This document shows, piece by piece, positions 18,338 through 27,852 of a stretch of DNA of 64,000 bases. The stretch covers positions 1-64,000 of the forward strand of contig NZ_AHOO02000006.1 of the NCBI RefSeq assembly GCF_000244755.1. The letters run 5' to 3'. This DNA comes from Leptospira licerasiae serovar Varillal str. VAR 010. GTDB lineage: Bacteria; Spirochaetota; Leptospiria; Leptospirales; Leptospiraceae. The notes beneath the pieces are model-generated. The model worked only from the letters and a program-made list of their open reading frames with translations, did no database searches and was not told where the DNA came from. The position numbers and the translations under genes are program-made. Each line of letters opens with the position of its first letter. The first letter of the stretch is position 1.

Positions 18338-19025
18338 AAGGACTAACTGATTCGATTGCTTGGATCTTTTTATTCAGATCGGAAGCATCTTCGTATCTTT
18401 CATAAGAGATCGCGTTGAATTTTTGCAGATACAGCCCGACTAACTCTTCTCCGGTTTGGCCTGGAACTTCCAAAGCTTTGCGGAAATTATGAAGATCGAA
18501 CTCAGGATGTTTTCCGGAGAATGTTTCTACCAATCTTTCCATATGAAGAAGAGAAGCTTCTCTTGCGATCCCGCTGGAGCGTCTTACTTTTAAAGAAAGA
18601 TTAGCTAAGGCATCCAGATAATCTCTAACACCTTCCGGTTCTTTTTCCTGAACAGGGAAAGATCCACCTTCTCTATTCTTACATAGTTCTACATATCGAA
18701 TGACTACGTTTTCAAAATGATCCATTCTTTCTTTGATATAAGAATTGGAATCTTCTTGGCCTGCAGGCATTTCGAAGTCTTTGATCTTTACCACATCATA
18801 CTTGTCGTAATGATCTGTGATGATCCTTTTTAGATCTTCGTAACTATCCAGCGAGACGGGAGGAAATGTTACAACAGGAAAGTTCTCTCCGATTCGGAGG
18901 AAACTAACCACTACGTTGGAAGCGATAATTTTACCGCCCGGAAATAGCGGATTCTCTCCAACAACGTTGCAATATACTATGAGGTTTCCGGATGGATTCT
19001 TCTCTGTGCCTTTTTCGAACTTCAC
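18336..19025 (-). CDS. Conserved hypothetical protein, cytoplasmic
   Basis: A 229-residue soluble protein with no signal peptide or membrane segment. The N-terminal half looks alpha/beta ([35 protein letters not shown]) and the C-terminal half is helical with many charged residues ([20 protein letters not shown]). I do not recognise a family. It is a single minus-strand gene between the ubiX terminator and the mrp cluster, about 40 bases downstream of the mrp stop. Confidence 0.7.
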   Translation of the reverse strand: MKFEKGTEKNPSGNLIVYCNVVGENPLFPGGKIIASNVVVSFLRIGENFPVVTFPPVSLDSYEDLKRIITDHYDKYDVVKIKDFEMPAGQEDSNSYIKERMDHFENVVIRYVELCKNREGGSFPVQEKEPEGVRDYLDALANLSLKVRRSSGIAREASLLHMERLVETFSGKHPEFDLHNFRKALEVPGQTGEELVGLYLQKFNAISYERYEDASDLNKKIQAIESVSP

Positions 19026-19065
19026 GGTTTGCCTCCCTCTGTACTAACTGACTGGCCCCAGAGTA

Positions 19066-20112
19066 TTATTCCCACTTTTTTATCTCTTCGGCCAGGTTTT
19101 GGAGTATGTTTTTGTAAGATTTTGCGATAATTCCTTCAGGTTCTTGAAAAACCAGCGGTTTTCCTGCTTCTCCTGCATTCATTACATCCATAGTAAGAGG
19201 GACCCCTCCCAGGAATTTTGTATCGGCAGAATCCGCTAATTTTTGACCTCCGCCCTTGGAAAAAATCGCGGAAGCGTGTCCACAATTTGGACACACAAAT
19301 TCACTCATATTTTCCACTACACCTAGTATCGGTACTTTGACTTGTTGGAACATAGATGCGGCTCTATTTGCATCTAAAAGTGCTACTGTTTGTGGTGTGG
19401 TAACCAAAATTGCTCCGTCTAAATCTATAAGCTGAGCAAGAGATAATTGTACATCTCCTGTTCCCGGTGGAAGATCTATAAATAAGAAGTCTAGTTCTCC
19501 CCAGACGATATCGTACAGAAACTGTTCTACCGCCTTTCCTAACATTGGACCCCGCCAAACTACGGGTTGTTTCTCTTCTATTAAAAAAGAGAAAGAGATG
19601 ATCTTGAGTCCGTCTTTTTCTAACGGATAAATTTTATCTTCTTCTGCTTTGAGCGCGACCTTACCGTTGACTCCGAACATTTTTCCGATAGAAGGTCCGT
19701 AGATATCTGCATCCATCACTCCCACTTTGTATCCCATTGCAGCTGCTGCAGATGCAAGGTTTACTGTGACTGTGGATTTTCCTACTCCACCTTTTCCGGA
19801 ACCGATCGCGATTACCTTTTTGACTCCAAGGATCTTATTGGAATCGTCCAAAGTCATCTTAGGATCCACTTCGAACTTGATTTTAACTTTTCCGACTCCT
19901 TCTTTTTTAGAAAGTGTCTGACGGATCTGCGCTTCTAATCCGATCTGTATCCTTCTGTCTTGGCTAGGAGTTTTGACTAAGATATTTGTTTCTTCTTCTC
20001 CGATTTCAAGAGAACCGATCATTCCGAGAGACACTATGTCTTTTTTTAGCTCGGGATGTTTGATCTTTGTTAGTTCTCTTTGGATATCGATTGGTTGGAG
20101 TTTACCGGCCAT
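19066..20112 (-). CDS. mrp: Mrp/ApbC-type Fe-S cluster carrier ATPase
   Basis: P-loop ATPase that carries and transfers Fe-S clusters. An N-terminal DUF59/FSCA-like domain (about 1-85) is followed by the deviant Walker [10 protein letters not shown] (105-113), the [15 protein letters not shown] segment, [15 protein letters not shown], and the CxxC cluster site in [10 protein letters not shown]. The ATG at 20112 ([10 protein letters not shown]) is chosen because it is preceded by AAGGAAAC and begins the conserved domain. An upstream ATG at 20169 would add a basic tail lying in the preceding gene. It overlaps the metallophosphoesterase stop by 11 bases. Confidence 0.92.
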   Translation of the reverse strand: MAGKLQPIDIQRELTKIKHPELKKDIVSLGMIGSLEIGEEETNILVKTPSQDRRIQIGLEAQIRQTLSKKEGVGKVKIKFEVDPKMTLDDSNKILGVKKVIAIGSGKGGVGKSTVTVNLASAAAAMGYKVGVMDADIYGPSIGKMFGVNGKVALKAEEDKIYPLEKDGLKIISFSFLIEEKQPVVWRGPMLGKAVEQFLYDIVWGELDFLFIDLPPGTGDVQLSLAQLIDLDGAILVTTPQTVALLDANRAASMFQQVKVPILGVVENMSEFVCPNCGHASAIFSKGGGQKLADSADTKFLGGVPLTMDVMNAGEAGKPLVFQEPEGIIAKSYKNILQNLAEEIKKWE

Positions 20113-21004
20113 TTGTTTCCTTTTCTTGGTATGAGATCGTTTGTGTTTCTGTGAATTCTCCTTCTTCATTAGAAAAAGAGAATCTTTTGATATTAATTTG
20201 TGGTTCGTTCCATTCCATCAGATGGAAACCGCTTTGGTGTCTTCGGTCCGAAATTCTGGTACTGGATGCGGAATTGATCACATAATACGGTTTTTCAGGA
20301 TCCGGATATTTTACCCAGTTCGAATGTACATGACCGTGCAAATAGGCTAAAGGTGGCCTTTTTTTTAGAAGTTCCGCGATTTCTTCCCTGTTTTTCATTT
20401 TATGACCGGAGGTTTCCTGGCGTTCCGGAGGATTCCAGATCGGATGATGACAGATCAGGATATAATGATCCAGTTTTTCCTTTTCCAAATATTCCAATGT
20501 GGAATGTACTATCTCTTCTCCCACATATCCGTACGCATTTAGTACGGAGAGTGGCATATTAGAGTCCCAGCCTACGAGTGCTAGTTTTCCTATTTTTTTG
20601 ATCCGCAGGTATCCCTTCTGCAGAGGGATACTTTCCCCCATCCAAGTGGAGAAAAATTTTTCGTAATAAGGTTGTTCGGATCCTTTTTTCCCTGCGGCAA
20701 TGCTAGTATATCGATCATGATTTCCAGGGATCATGAATGTTTTCTCACCAAGTAAGGGCCCAAGGATCTTTTTAGATTCCTCGTATTCTCTCAGATGAGA
20801 AACGTTTGTGATGTCTCCGGAAATAATGATCGCATCCGGATCTAAGGATTGTACTTTTCGAACGATTGCATCCCAGAGAGAGAGAGGATACTTTCTCATA
20901 CGCCGAAAGGTATAATTCATATATCCCGGGATCATCTTACCTTTCAAAGTCATGAAAGGAAGCACTACGGGAAAATGCAGGTCCGATAAATGGACCAATT
21001 TCAC
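20102..21004 (-). CDS. Calcineurin-like metallophosphoesterase
   Basis: A 300-residue dimetal phosphoesterase. The family motifs are in order: HLSDLHF near the N-terminus, [28 protein letters not shown] and [10 protein letters not shown]. The substrate is not evident; relatives include cAMP and nucleotide phosphodiesterases and UDP-diacylglucosamine hydrolases. No membrane segment or signal is clear. It sits in a tight three-gene unit: its start overlaps the stop of the lipoyl-domain gene by four bases and its end overlaps mrp. Confidence 0.88.
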   Translation of the reverse strand: MKLVHLSDLHFPVVLPFMTLKGKMIPGYMNYTFRRMRKYPLSLWDAIVRKVQSLDPDAIIISGDITNVSHLREYEESKKILGPLLGEKTFMIPGNHDRYTSIAAGKKGSEQPYYEKFFSTWMGESIPLQKGYLRIKKIGKLALVGWDSNMPLSVLNAYGYVGEEIVHSTLEYLEKEKLDHYILICHHPIWNPPERQETSGHKMKNREEIAELLKKRPPLAYLHGHVHSNWVKYPDPEKPYYVINSASSTRISDRRHQSGFHLMEWNEPQINIKRFSFSNEEGEFTETQTISYQEKETNGR

Positions 21005-21261
21005 TCGGAAACTTTCCTCCGGATCATTCCTAAGATTTCTCCTTTTTTGATGATGGAACCTTTCTCTCTGTCGATTCTCGCAAGTATTCCGTTAATCGGA
21101 GATTCCATCGGAAAAGAAGCCTTATCTGTGACTAGTTCGCAGACTTCTGCTCCTTCATTGATTTGGTCTCCCAACTGAAAATTCCATCGAACTAGTTCGA
21201 TTTTGTCAGTGTCTCCCAAATCGGGAGTGATCAGTTCGAAATCTTCGGTTTTTGATGCCAT
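21001..21261 (-). CDS. Stand-alone lipoyl/biotinyl carrier domain protein
   Basis: An 86-residue protein that consists of little more than one biotinyl/lipoyl domain. The attachment hairpin reads [19 protein letters not shown], with the lysine in TDKAS as expected for lipoylation in 2-oxoacid dehydrogenase E2 domains. Start at 21261 is chosen because the domain begins there ([17 protein letters not shown]) and an upstream extension would overlap the divergent gene's promoter. No E2 catalytic or peripheral-subunit-binding domain follows, so it may be a free carrier. A biotin role is less likely without an AMKM-type motif. Confidence 0.8.
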   Translation of the reverse strand: MASKTEDFELITPDLGDTDKIELVRWNFQLGDQINEGAEVCELVTDKASFPMESPINGILARIDREKGSIIKKGEILGMIRRKVSE

Positions 21262-21330
21262 CTCTCTAAAACCAGCTTGCCGTATAGAGTCCACAAGCCA
21301 ACCTGTACTAAATTTTCTAAGTTCCCTCCT

Positions 21331-22164
21331 ATGGCAAACCAGAAATCTGTCCTCAAAGGGGCTCAAATCCTCCAAAATATAGAAGAACTCAAACAGAGAA
21401 GATTCTTCCATTTAGAACTGAAAGGTCTAACTAAACCTACCAGAGATATTCTTTCCGAACTCGTTAACGGTCTTTTAGAAGAGATCGGCGCCAACCCTCT
21501 CGCTGCATTCCATCTTTTCAGCGGGCTCATGGAGGCATTATTAAACGCGATCAAAGGAAATATCCGCCATATTATTTTCAGAGACGAACTACTGAAAAAA
21601 ATAGAAAGGCTTGGTGAGACCCAAGAAGAAGCGGAAGAACTGCTTGAGATCATCATGGATACTTCTCCTCTCCGCGATGCGATGCATAGATATGTGGTCC
21701 CGGACAAGATCAAAAGACAGGTACAAAGTATTCTTCAATTAGAAGATCGGATCCGTGCCAAAAAACAGATCTTAAAAGACGAAGAGAAAGAATTTCTCAC
21801 TGATATACGTTATAAACTTAAGAAAAACAGAATGCGAATTTCTGTTAAGATCAAGATCACCAAAGACGAACTGAATTTCAGGATCCGTAACGATTCTCCG
21901 ATCCATAACATGGATTTTGGTCGTATTGAAGAATCCCGTATTCGTCATAAGGAATTGTTCGACCAAGGGAATTCCGCTGATTTCTTCCGTCCCGAGTTTT
22001 TGGATGAAAAAGAAAGTGCGGGTTTTGGTATCGCGATGATCGACGAAGGTTATTATACTATGGGTCTGAATCCTTTGGATCTTCTGACCATCACATCAGG
22101 TAGCCGCACTACAACCGTGTATATGAGATATCCTTTAACTGCACTTCGTGAAATGGCGTTTTAA
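21331..22164 (+). CDS. Orphan histidine-kinase-like ATPase domain protein
   Basis: A 277-residue cytoplasmic protein with features of the GHKL ATPase fold but no phospho-acceptor or receiver domain. [11 protein letters not shown] resembles the N box, [12 protein letters not shown] takes the place of the G1 region without a full DxGxG, and [17 protein letters not shown] resembles the G2 box. A charged helical region (about 100-160) separates N box and lid. It might be a serine-kinase-like or anti-sigma-type regulator. The ATG at 21331 gives the natural N-terminus [14 protein letters not shown] although no strong ribosome-binding site precedes it. It ends one base before a repeat element. Confidence 0.65.
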   Translation: MANQKSVLKGAQILQNIEELKQRRFFHLELKGLTKPTRDILSELVNGLLEEIGANPLAAFHLFSGLMEALLNAIKGNIRHIIFRDELLKKIERLGETQEEAEELLEIIMDTSPLRDAMHRYVVPDKIKRQVQSILQLEDRIRAKKQILKDEEKEFLTDIRYKLKKNRMRISVKIKITKDELNFRIRNDSPIHNMDFGRIEESRIRHKELFDQGNSADFFRPEFLDEKESAGFGIAMIDEGYYTMGLNPLDLLTITSGSRTTTVYMRYPLTALREMAF

Positions 22165-22332
22165 GACGCAGAGTTAGAAGAGACGCAAAGGTTTTGGCAC
22201 GCAGAGACGCTAAGTCGCAGAGTTGAGATAACTAAGAACACAGAGATTTTTTCACACAGAGTCACGAAGGGAAGTTTTGAAAAGCTTTGGCCTTAGTATG
22301 AAACTTAATTCTCCGTGGCTTTGTGCCTCTGA
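22165..22332. repeat. Dispersed inverted-repeat element, copy 1
   Basis: The spacer between two convergent genes is filled with CGCAGAG-type units. It contains GGTTTTGGCACGCAGAG (22190-22206), identical to a stretch at 43169-43185, followed by a further 16 bases with four mismatches to that copy. A partly complementary arm, CTCCGTGGCTTTGTGCCTCTGA, lies at 22311-22332, so the whole can fold as a long imperfect hairpin. Its position between converging genes suggests a transcription-end or mRNA-stabilising role. Confidence 0.7.
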
Positions 22333-22333
22333 A

Positions 22334-23770
22334 TTAAAGAATATAGCGGCTTAAATCCTTATCTTCTACGATTCCTTTGAGTTTGGATTCTACTGCCGAT
22401 TTATCGATGGTTAGGCTCCGCTGATCTTCCGGCAGGTCTGGGCCTTCGAAGCTTAGGTCTTCTAAGAGTCTTTCCATGATGGTGTTTAATCTACGAGCGC
22501 CTATATTCTCATGCTTTTCGTTCATGTCATAAGCGATCTTTGCGATCTCTTTGATCCCGTCCGGTGCAAATTCTATCTTGATCCCGTCCGTTTCGAGTAG
22601 CGCTTGGTATTGTCTCACTAGAGAAGATCTAGGAGCAGTTAAGATCTTTTCGAAGTCGTCCATGGATAATTTTTCGAGTTCCACTCGGATAGGAAAACGC
22701 CCCTGCAATTCAGGGATAAGATCGGAAGGTTTGGACATATGGAATGCGCCTGCAGCGATGAACAGAATATGATCCGTTACGATCGGACCGATCTTGGTAT
22801 TTACGGTCGCGCCTTCTACGATAGGAAGTAAGTCTCTCTGTACTCCTTCCCTCGAAACATCTGCGCCTGCTCTTCCTTCTTTACTAGCGATCTTGTCTAT
22901 TTCGTCTAGAAATACGATGCCCATTTCTTCCACTCGTTTTTGAGCTTCTCTTTGCACCTTGTCGGGATCTAAAAGTTTCTCCGCTTCGGCTTCTTCTAAA
23001 ACTTTGAGAGCTTCAGTGATCGGTAGTTTTCTTTTTTTCTGTTTTTTAGGCATTAGATCGCCCAAAACATTTTGGATATGATTGTCCAGATCTTCCATGT
23101 TTCCCGCACCGAATACTTGCAGCATAGGAAGTCCTTGTGGACCAGCTTGCGGAATATCTATCTCAATGATCTGTTCGTTTAGTTTCCCAGACTTGAGCTT
23201 CTTTCTCATAGTCTCTCTGGTCTCTAAAAATCTTTTTTCTCTCTCTTCATCCGCTTCGTTTGTGGAAAATCCAATGGAAGGAGGATGAGGATCTGCGATG
23301 GAAGTTTTGGCAGGGAATGGAAGTAGGATATCCAACAGAGCTTCTTCCGCTCTTTCCTTCGCTTTTGCTTCCACTTCTTTTCTGAATTCTTGTTTAACTA
23401 GATTTAAGGAAACCATGGCCAGATCTCGGATGATACTTTCCACATCTCGACCTACATAACCTACTTCCGTAAATTTAGTACTTTCTACTTTTAAAAAAGG
23501 TGCGCCGCAGAGTTTGGAAAGTCTTCTTGCGATTTCCGTTTTTCCCACGCCTGTGGGGCCGATCATGATAATATTTTTTGGATAAATTTCTTCTCTTAAT
23601 TCCGGATCTAGTTTTCTGCGTCTAGTTCTGTTTCTGAGAGCGATTGCCACCGCTTTTTTAGCGTTCTTTTGTCCGATGATATGTTCGTCTAGTTTGGAAA
23701 CGATCTGTCTGGGAGTGAGTTCGTCATCCCCCACTTTGGTCTCGTTCGTTTGAGAAAAGGATTCGCTCAT
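22334..23770 (-). CDS. hslU: HslU (ClpY) ATPase subunit of HslUV protease
   Basis: AAA+ unfoldase that feeds substrates to HslV. Walker A is GPTGVGKT (71-78), Walker B is [12 protein letters not shown], and the I domain lies between them (about 130-270). The sensor region [13 protein letters not shown] and the family C-terminus LSRYIL, which inserts into HslV, are intact. The length of 478 residues is normal. The start overlaps the hslV stop as ATGA, so the two subunits are translationally coupled. Confidence 0.97.
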   Translation of the reverse strand: MSESFSQTNETKVGDDELTPRQIVSKLDEHIIGQKNAKKAVAIALRNRTRRRKLDPELREEIYPKNIIMIGPTGVGKTEIARRLSKLCGAPFLKVESTKFTEVGYVGRDVESIIRDLAMVSLNLVKQEFRKEVEAKAKERAEEALLDILLPFPAKTSIADPHPPSIGFSTNEADEEREKRFLETRETMRKKLKSGKLNEQIIEIDIPQAGPQGLPMLQVFGAGNMEDLDNHIQNVLGDLMPKKQKKRKLPITEALKVLEEAEAEKLLDPDKVQREAQKRVEEMGIVFLDEIDKIASKEGRAGADVSREGVQRDLLPIVEGATVNTKIGPIVTDHILFIAAGAFHMSKPSDLIPELQGRFPIRVELEKLSMDDFEKILTAPRSSLVRQYQALLETDGIKIEFAPDGIKEIAKIAYDMNEKHENIGARRLNTIMERLLEDLSFEGPDLPEDQRSLTIDKSAVESKLKGIVEDKDLSRYIL

Positions 23771-24324
23771 TGTACGATTTCCTCTACAATTATATTATGA
23801 TTTGTATATATACAAATATCTGCGGCTATATTCATGGCTTCTTTTACTATTTGGGAAGGTTCCAAATTCGTATGATTGTACAGTGCTCTAGCTGCGGAGA
23901 GCGCGTAATTCCCTCCGGAACCGATCGCTAAAATCCCGTCATCCGGCGAGATCACGTCTCCAGTTCCGGAAACTAAAAAGGATTCGTCCTTATCCGCTAC
24001 GATAAGCATTGCCTCTAGTCTTCGAAGCGCTCTGTCGGATCTCCATTCTCTGGCAAGTTCGACCGCGGATCTGGAAAGACTTCCTCCGAATTCATGTATT
24101 TTTTTTTCGAATAGTTCGAATAAGGTGAACGCGTCCGCTGCCGAACCCGCAAAACCGGATACAATTTTATCAGAGTAAAGTTTACGAACTTTTCTTGCCG
24201 TGTTTTTCATGACGGTGTTCCCGAAGGAAACTTGTCCGTCGCCTGCGATCGCTACTTTTCCGCCTTTGCGAACGCAAAGTATCGTGGTTGCATGTATTTT
24301 ACTTGGATTTATCGAGTCTTGCAT
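23767..24324 (-). CDS. hslV: HslV (ClpQ) threonine peptidase subunit
   Basis: Proteolytic core of HslUV. The sequence [20 protein letters not shown] shows the N-terminal catalytic threonine (T13 after removal of a 12-residue leader, as in the B. subtilis type). [15 protein letters not shown] and [18 protein letters not shown] are typical. The 185-residue length is normal. The start lies 26 bases inside the end of xerC, giving the order xerC-hslV-hslU that is common in other bacteria. Confidence 0.96.
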   Translation of the reverse strand: MQDSINPSKIHATTILCVRKGGKVAIAGDGQVSFGNTVMKNTARKVRKLYSDKIVSGFAGSAADAFTLFELFEKKIHEFGGSLSRSAVELAREWRSDRALRRLEAMLIVADKDESFLVSGTGDVISPDDGILAIGSGGNYALSAARALYNHTNLEPSQIVKEAMNIAADICIYTNHNIIVEEIVQ

Positions 24325-25252
24325 GTGGGTGAGCCTTTCGGTAGACCTCTTTGATCTTTTCCTTACTCACGCTCAGGTAAACCTGGGTGGTGGATAGAGA
24401 GGAATGCCCCAAAAGCTCTTGGACTGCGCGAATATCTGCGCCGGCATCGAGTAAGTCCGTTGCGAACGTGTGACGGAATTTATGGGGGGTAATGGGTTTG
24501 TCCCATCCCATTCTTTTCCTTCTCTCGTTCAAAATATAACGAACCCCTCTGGTCGTCAGTTTATTTCCCTTTTGATTCAGAAAAATTTCATCGGATCTGG
24601 GACGAAATCTAGGACGCACATCTAAGTATTCATTTAGACTTTTGATGGCTTCTTTTCCTAAATATACGTATCTTTCCTTTCTTCTTTTACCAAGGACCTT
24701 TAAGATAGTATGATCTGCGGATAATTGAACTAGAGTCGCGTCGACTAACTCAAACACCCTGAGTCCGGAAGAATATAATACTTCTAAGATCGCTTTATCT
24801 CTGATGTTCAGGATTTCGGATGCGTTCTCATTTTCGTATTCGTAATCTAAAATACTTTCAGTCTCTTCTATCCTGAAATTTTTAGGGACCTGTTTTCTTG
24901 TTTTAGGAAAACTAACCGAAAGGATCGGATTTCCAGACACTAAATTATCTTTTAATAATACTTTGTAGAATGTTCTAAGGCTGGAAAGTTTTCGGCTCTG
25001 GGTCCTTCTGTCCAAACCTTGGTTTTTGGAAAGAAATGCAAAATAAGAACGAACATCGACCGATTCCAATTGGTAGATTTCTATCTGTTCTTGTAGGCAA
25101 AATTCGAAAAATGATTTCAGGTCCAGTAAGTAAGCGTTTAGGGTATTTTGGGAATAATTTTTTTCCACCCTTAGATATTCATAAAAACGGGAAGCGGCAG
25201 AATTCAGGATTTCAGAAGGAAATTGGGGAAGTTTGACCGCGTATTCGCTCAC
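24299..25252 (-). CDS. xerC: XerC/D-type tyrosine recombinase
   Basis: Site-specific recombinase, most likely for chromosome dimer resolution. The core-binding SAM-like domain spans about 15-105. All catalytic residues are visible: R165 in [10 protein letters not shown]189 in LGKRRKE, H257 and R260 in [10 protein letters not shown]283 in [10 protein letters not shown] and Y292 in QVYLSV. Its operon place before hslVU supports XerC over a mobile integrase. The start is GTG at 25252 with GGAG upstream; an ATG overlapping it is out of frame and meets a stop at once. The ribosome-binding site lies in a hairpin (separate entry). Confidence 0.9.
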   Translation of the reverse strand: MSEYAVKLPQFPSEILNSAASRFYEYLRVEKNYSQNTLNAYLLDLKSFFEFCLQEQIEIYQLESVDVRSYFAFLSKNQGLDRRTQSRKLSSLRTFYKVLLKDNLVSGNPILSVSFPKTRKQVPKNFRIEETESILDYEYENENASEILNIRDKAILEVLYSSGLRVFELVDATLVQLSADHTILKVLGKRRKERYVYLGKEAIKSLNEYLDVRPRFRPRSDEIFLNQKGNKLTTRGVRYILNERRKRMGWDKPITPHKFRHTFATDLLDAGADIRAVQELLGHSSLSTTQVYLSVSKEKIKEVYRKAHPHARLDKSK

Positions 25253-25256
25253 ATGT

Positions 25257-25282
25257 CTCTCCGGAGTAAAATCCCCGGAGAG
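25257..25282 (-). promoter_or_regulatory. Hairpin covering the xerC ribosome-binding site
   Basis: CTCTCCGG (25257-25264) pairs perfectly with CCGGAGAG (25275-25282) around 10 bases, within the 50-base pth-xerC spacer. On the minus strand the proximal arm reads CCGGAGAG, which contains the GGAG that precedes the GTG start, so folding would hide it. No T-run follows, so this is not an intrinsic terminator. It may limit xerC-hslVU translation. Confidence 0.55.
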
Positions 25283-25302
25283 TCCAAACTGTCCGGGATA
25301 GT

Positions 25303-25872
25303 TTATTTATCGGAGGCTTTTGAAAAAATGATCTGTCTTTCCCGGACCCAATCCTTGATTTTTTGTTTTGCCTGGTCGAATAATTCCGGTAATTTGCTCA
25401 TTTCTTCCTGGTTGAAATTGGATAGAACATGTCCCGCAGTGAGTGCGCTGTCTCCCGGTTTTCCCACTCCGAATCTTAACCTGAAAAAATCCGGAGAACC
25501 TAATTTTTCGGAAATGTCTTTGATCCCGTTATGACCTCCATTCCCACCGCTCTGTTTGAATTTAAGTTTGGAGAATGGAAAATCCACTTCGTCATGAATG
25601 ACTAGGATATTTTCGGGAGGGATCCCGTTTTTGCGGGAAAGTTCGGAGACTGCTTTTCCGGAAAGGTTCATATATTCCAAAGGTTTTAGAAAATAGTAGG
25701 AAACTCCGTCCTTATCTAATTTTCCTTTTGCCTCTTTGGAAGAATGGTTCATATCCACTCCCCAGTCTTGGACCAAATTGTCCAAGACCAGAAATCCGAT
25801 ATTATGACGGTTTCTTTCGTATTTTTGGCCTGGATTTCCCAAACCAACGATCATCAGTTTTAAGTTTGCCAT
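25303..25872 (-). CDS. pth: Peptidyl-tRNA hydrolase
   Basis: Recycles peptidyl-tRNAs released from stalled ribosomes. Family signatures are VGLGNPGQKYERNRHNIGF at the N-terminus with the catalytic histidine in RHNIGF, the DEVDFPFSKLKFKQSGGNGG region and GHNGIKDI. The length of 189 residues is usual. It overlaps the end of cimA by 13 bases on the same strand and precedes xerC-hslVU. Confidence 0.96.
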   Translation of the reverse strand: MANLKLMIVGLGNPGQKYERNRHNIGFLVLDNLVQDWGVDMNHSSKEAKGKLDKDGVSYYFLKPLEYMNLSGKAVSELSRKNGIPPENILVIHDEVDFPFSKLKFKQSGGNGGHNGIKDISEKLGSPDFFRLRFGVGKPGDSALTAGHVLSNFNQEEMSKLPELFDQAKQKIKDWVRERQIIFSKASDK

Positions 25873-27410
25873 GTAGAAAGAATTAAGTTCAGCATTTTTT
25901 CAGTAGCTAAAACTGCAGCCACGGTTTGGTCGCAATGGATCCCCATGGTTTTGAAATTTTCTTCTTCATGATTTTCCTGTGTTTTGTTCCAGGTAATCAT
26001 TGTTTCCACGAGCGCATCCGTTTTCCCGCCCGGCGGAATACGTACCTCATAGTCTACGAGTCTTGGAATAGAAAGACCTGCTTTGGAAGAGATGCTAGTC
26101 AGAGCGGACATAAATGCATCATAGCCTCCGTCTCCTTCTCCTTCCTCAGAATATTTTTTACCGTGAAGTTCTAATTCTACGAGTGCCTTAGGTCGAATTC
26201 CGATGCCGGAGTTGATCTTACATCCTGTGATCTTGATCGCTTGGATGCTCGAATTTCCGGAAACATCAGCAATGATAAATGGAAGATCTTCCGGAGTGAT
26301 GTTTTTGTTTTGGTCCCCAAGCTCTATTACCTTTTCCAAAACCTTTTTTTCGATTTCCGGAGAAAGTACAAGACCAAGTTGTTTTAGGTTTTCGGAGATG
26401 CTTGCCTTTCCTGCAAGTTTGCCTAAAGCGTAACTTCTTTTTCTACCGAAACGTTCCGGTAGGATAGGATTTGCATACAAATTGCCTTTTTTGTCTCCGT
26501 CTGCATGAACTCCAGCGGTTTGTGTGAATACATCTTCTCCCACCACCGGACGGTTTGCGGAGATTCTTTTTCCGCTGAAAACTTCGACAAGTCTGCTTGC
26601 TTCCGAGATTGATTTTTCATCTACGTCGGTAAGAACGCCTGCCTTATCATGAAGAGCTGTGATTACAGCTTCGAGCGGTGAATTTCCTGCTCTTTCTCCC
26701 AATCCATTTACGCTAACGTGTAAACCCTTTGCGCCCGCTTTGACTGCGAATAAACAGTTTGCTACGGAAAGATCGTAATCGTTATGTCCGTGGAATTCGA
26801 AATGTAGTTCAGGATATTTTTGTGTGAGAAGGGAAATCCCTGAGAATGTTTCGTCTGGAGAAAGAACTCCCAATGTATCCGGTAAGAAAATTTTGCCTAA
26901 TGGTTCTTTAGAAAGATGAGAAACGAAATCTAGGACATATTCTTTGCTATTTAAATATCCATTGGACCAATCTTCCAAATAGATATTCACTTCTAGACCG
27001 TTCTTTTTTGCATATTGAATGGTTTCTGATACTTCTTCAAAATGTTCTTTGGGAGTTTTTTTGAGCTGTCCTTGGAGATGTTTGAGAGAACCTTTTGTGA
27101 GTAGATTTAAGGTTTTGGCTCCGGATGCAAGGATCCAATCCACACTTTTATGAGAATCTACGAATCCCAGGATCTCTATCCGTTTTTCCAGTCCCTCGGA
27201 AGTGGCCCAGGACATGATACCTCGGACACTTTCTAATTCTCCCTGAGAGACCCGAGCGGAAGCGATCTCCACTCTATCTACTTTCAGATTTTGTAATAGA
27301 AATTTTGCGATATTTAGTTTTTCGGAAGCGGAGAAACTTACACCTCTGGTCTGCTCTCCGTCTCGGAGAGTCACATCCAGGATTTGGACTTTAGGCCTTG
27401 TGTTTCCCAT
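25860..27410 (-). CDS. cimA: (R)-citramalate synthase
   Basis: Condenses pyruvate and acetyl-CoA to citramalate, first step of the threonine-independent isoleucine route for which Leptospira is known. The catalytic TIM barrel starts with ILDVTLRDGEQTRGVSFS (R16, D17), with HGHNDYDLSVAN as metal site and GVHADGDKKGNLYANPILPE in the linker region. The C-terminal regulatory domain includes DYEVRIPPGGKTDALVET. The 516-residue length and sequence are very close, from memory, to the characterised L. interrogans enzyme, which is feedback-inhibited by isoleucine. Homology to 2-isopropylmalate synthase is expected but the match to CimA is closer. Start overlaps the Smr gene stop as TAATG. Confidence 0.93.
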   Translation of the reverse strand: MGNTRPKVQILDVTLRDGEQTRGVSFSASEKLNIAKFLLQNLKVDRVEIASARVSQGELESVRGIMSWATSEGLEKRIEILGFVDSHKSVDWILASGAKTLNLLTKGSLKHLQGQLKKTPKEHFEEVSETIQYAKKNGLEVNIYLEDWSNGYLNSKEYVLDFVSHLSKEPLGKIFLPDTLGVLSPDETFSGISLLTQKYPELHFEFHGHNDYDLSVANCLFAVKAGAKGLHVSVNGLGERAGNSPLEAVITALHDKAGVLTDVDEKSISEASRLVEVFSGKRISANRPVVGEDVFTQTAGVHADGDKKGNLYANPILPERFGRKRSYALGKLAGKASISENLKQLGLVLSPEIEKKVLEKVIELGDQNKNITPEDLPFIIADVSGNSSIQAIKITGCKINSGIGIRPKALVELELHGKKYSEEGEGDGGYDAFMSALTSISSKAGLSIPRLVDYEVRIPPGGKTDALVETMITWNKTQENHEEENFKTMGIHCDQTVAAVLATEKMLNLILSTWQT

Positions 27411-27727
27411 TATTTTAAATACTTTTTTAGATCTTCCGAGGATGGTCCCATGATCTCCACAAGTGTGGAGCCGGGGTTATTTGCCAGGTGAAGTCCCCCA
27501 TCTTCTAAAATTCTAAGAAAGGAATGTTCTCGGATATAATCGTCGGTCATTTTTTTCAAAACTCCCTCGCCTATCCCGTGCACGACTTCTACCAGGGTTT
27601 CCCCTTTCATGAATGCAGCTTGGATTTCCCGGTCCAAGAGCCGATATGCCTCTTCATATCTCATTTTACGGATATAAATCGACTTGGGACCTTTCCGGTT
27701 CTGATCCGAATGTTTCCCTCTCGCCAT
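27410..27727 (-). CDS. Small Smr-domain protein
   Basis: A 105-residue protein that is almost entirely one Smr domain, as at the C-terminus of MutS2. Evidence is the YEEAYRLLDREIQAAFMKGE helix followed by VEVVHGIGEGVLKKMTDDYI, with the HGxGxG-type motif as HGIGEG. Stand-alone Smr domains are nicking or RNA-cleaving nucleases in some families; here the function is inferred only. It heads the Smr-cimA-pth-xerC-hslV-hslU run. Confidence 0.85.
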   Translation of the reverse strand: MARGKHSDQNRKGPKSIYIRKMRYEEAYRLLDREIQAAFMKGETLVEVVHGIGEGVLKKMTDDYIREHSFLRILEDGGLHLANNPGSTLVEIMGPSSEDLKKYLK

Positions 27728-27852
27728 TCTAAGACCATCCTAGGCGAACCTTTTCTCTCGAAAACAAAGAAATTGGATTTTTGCTTTCCCTTTAGAACCC
27801 CCATGGTAGAGTTCTCCTTTCCCGAAATGTTAAAAAGGAATCCTGCAAGCTT

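Noticed and set aside
24299..25252. Integrase of a mobile island
   Set aside because: Its operon place before hslVU and all-housekeeping neighbours fit XerC; no att repeats or phage genes are nearby.
25257..25282. Intrinsic terminator after pth
   Set aside because: No T-run follows the stem on the minus strand and the stem includes the xerC ribosome-binding site.
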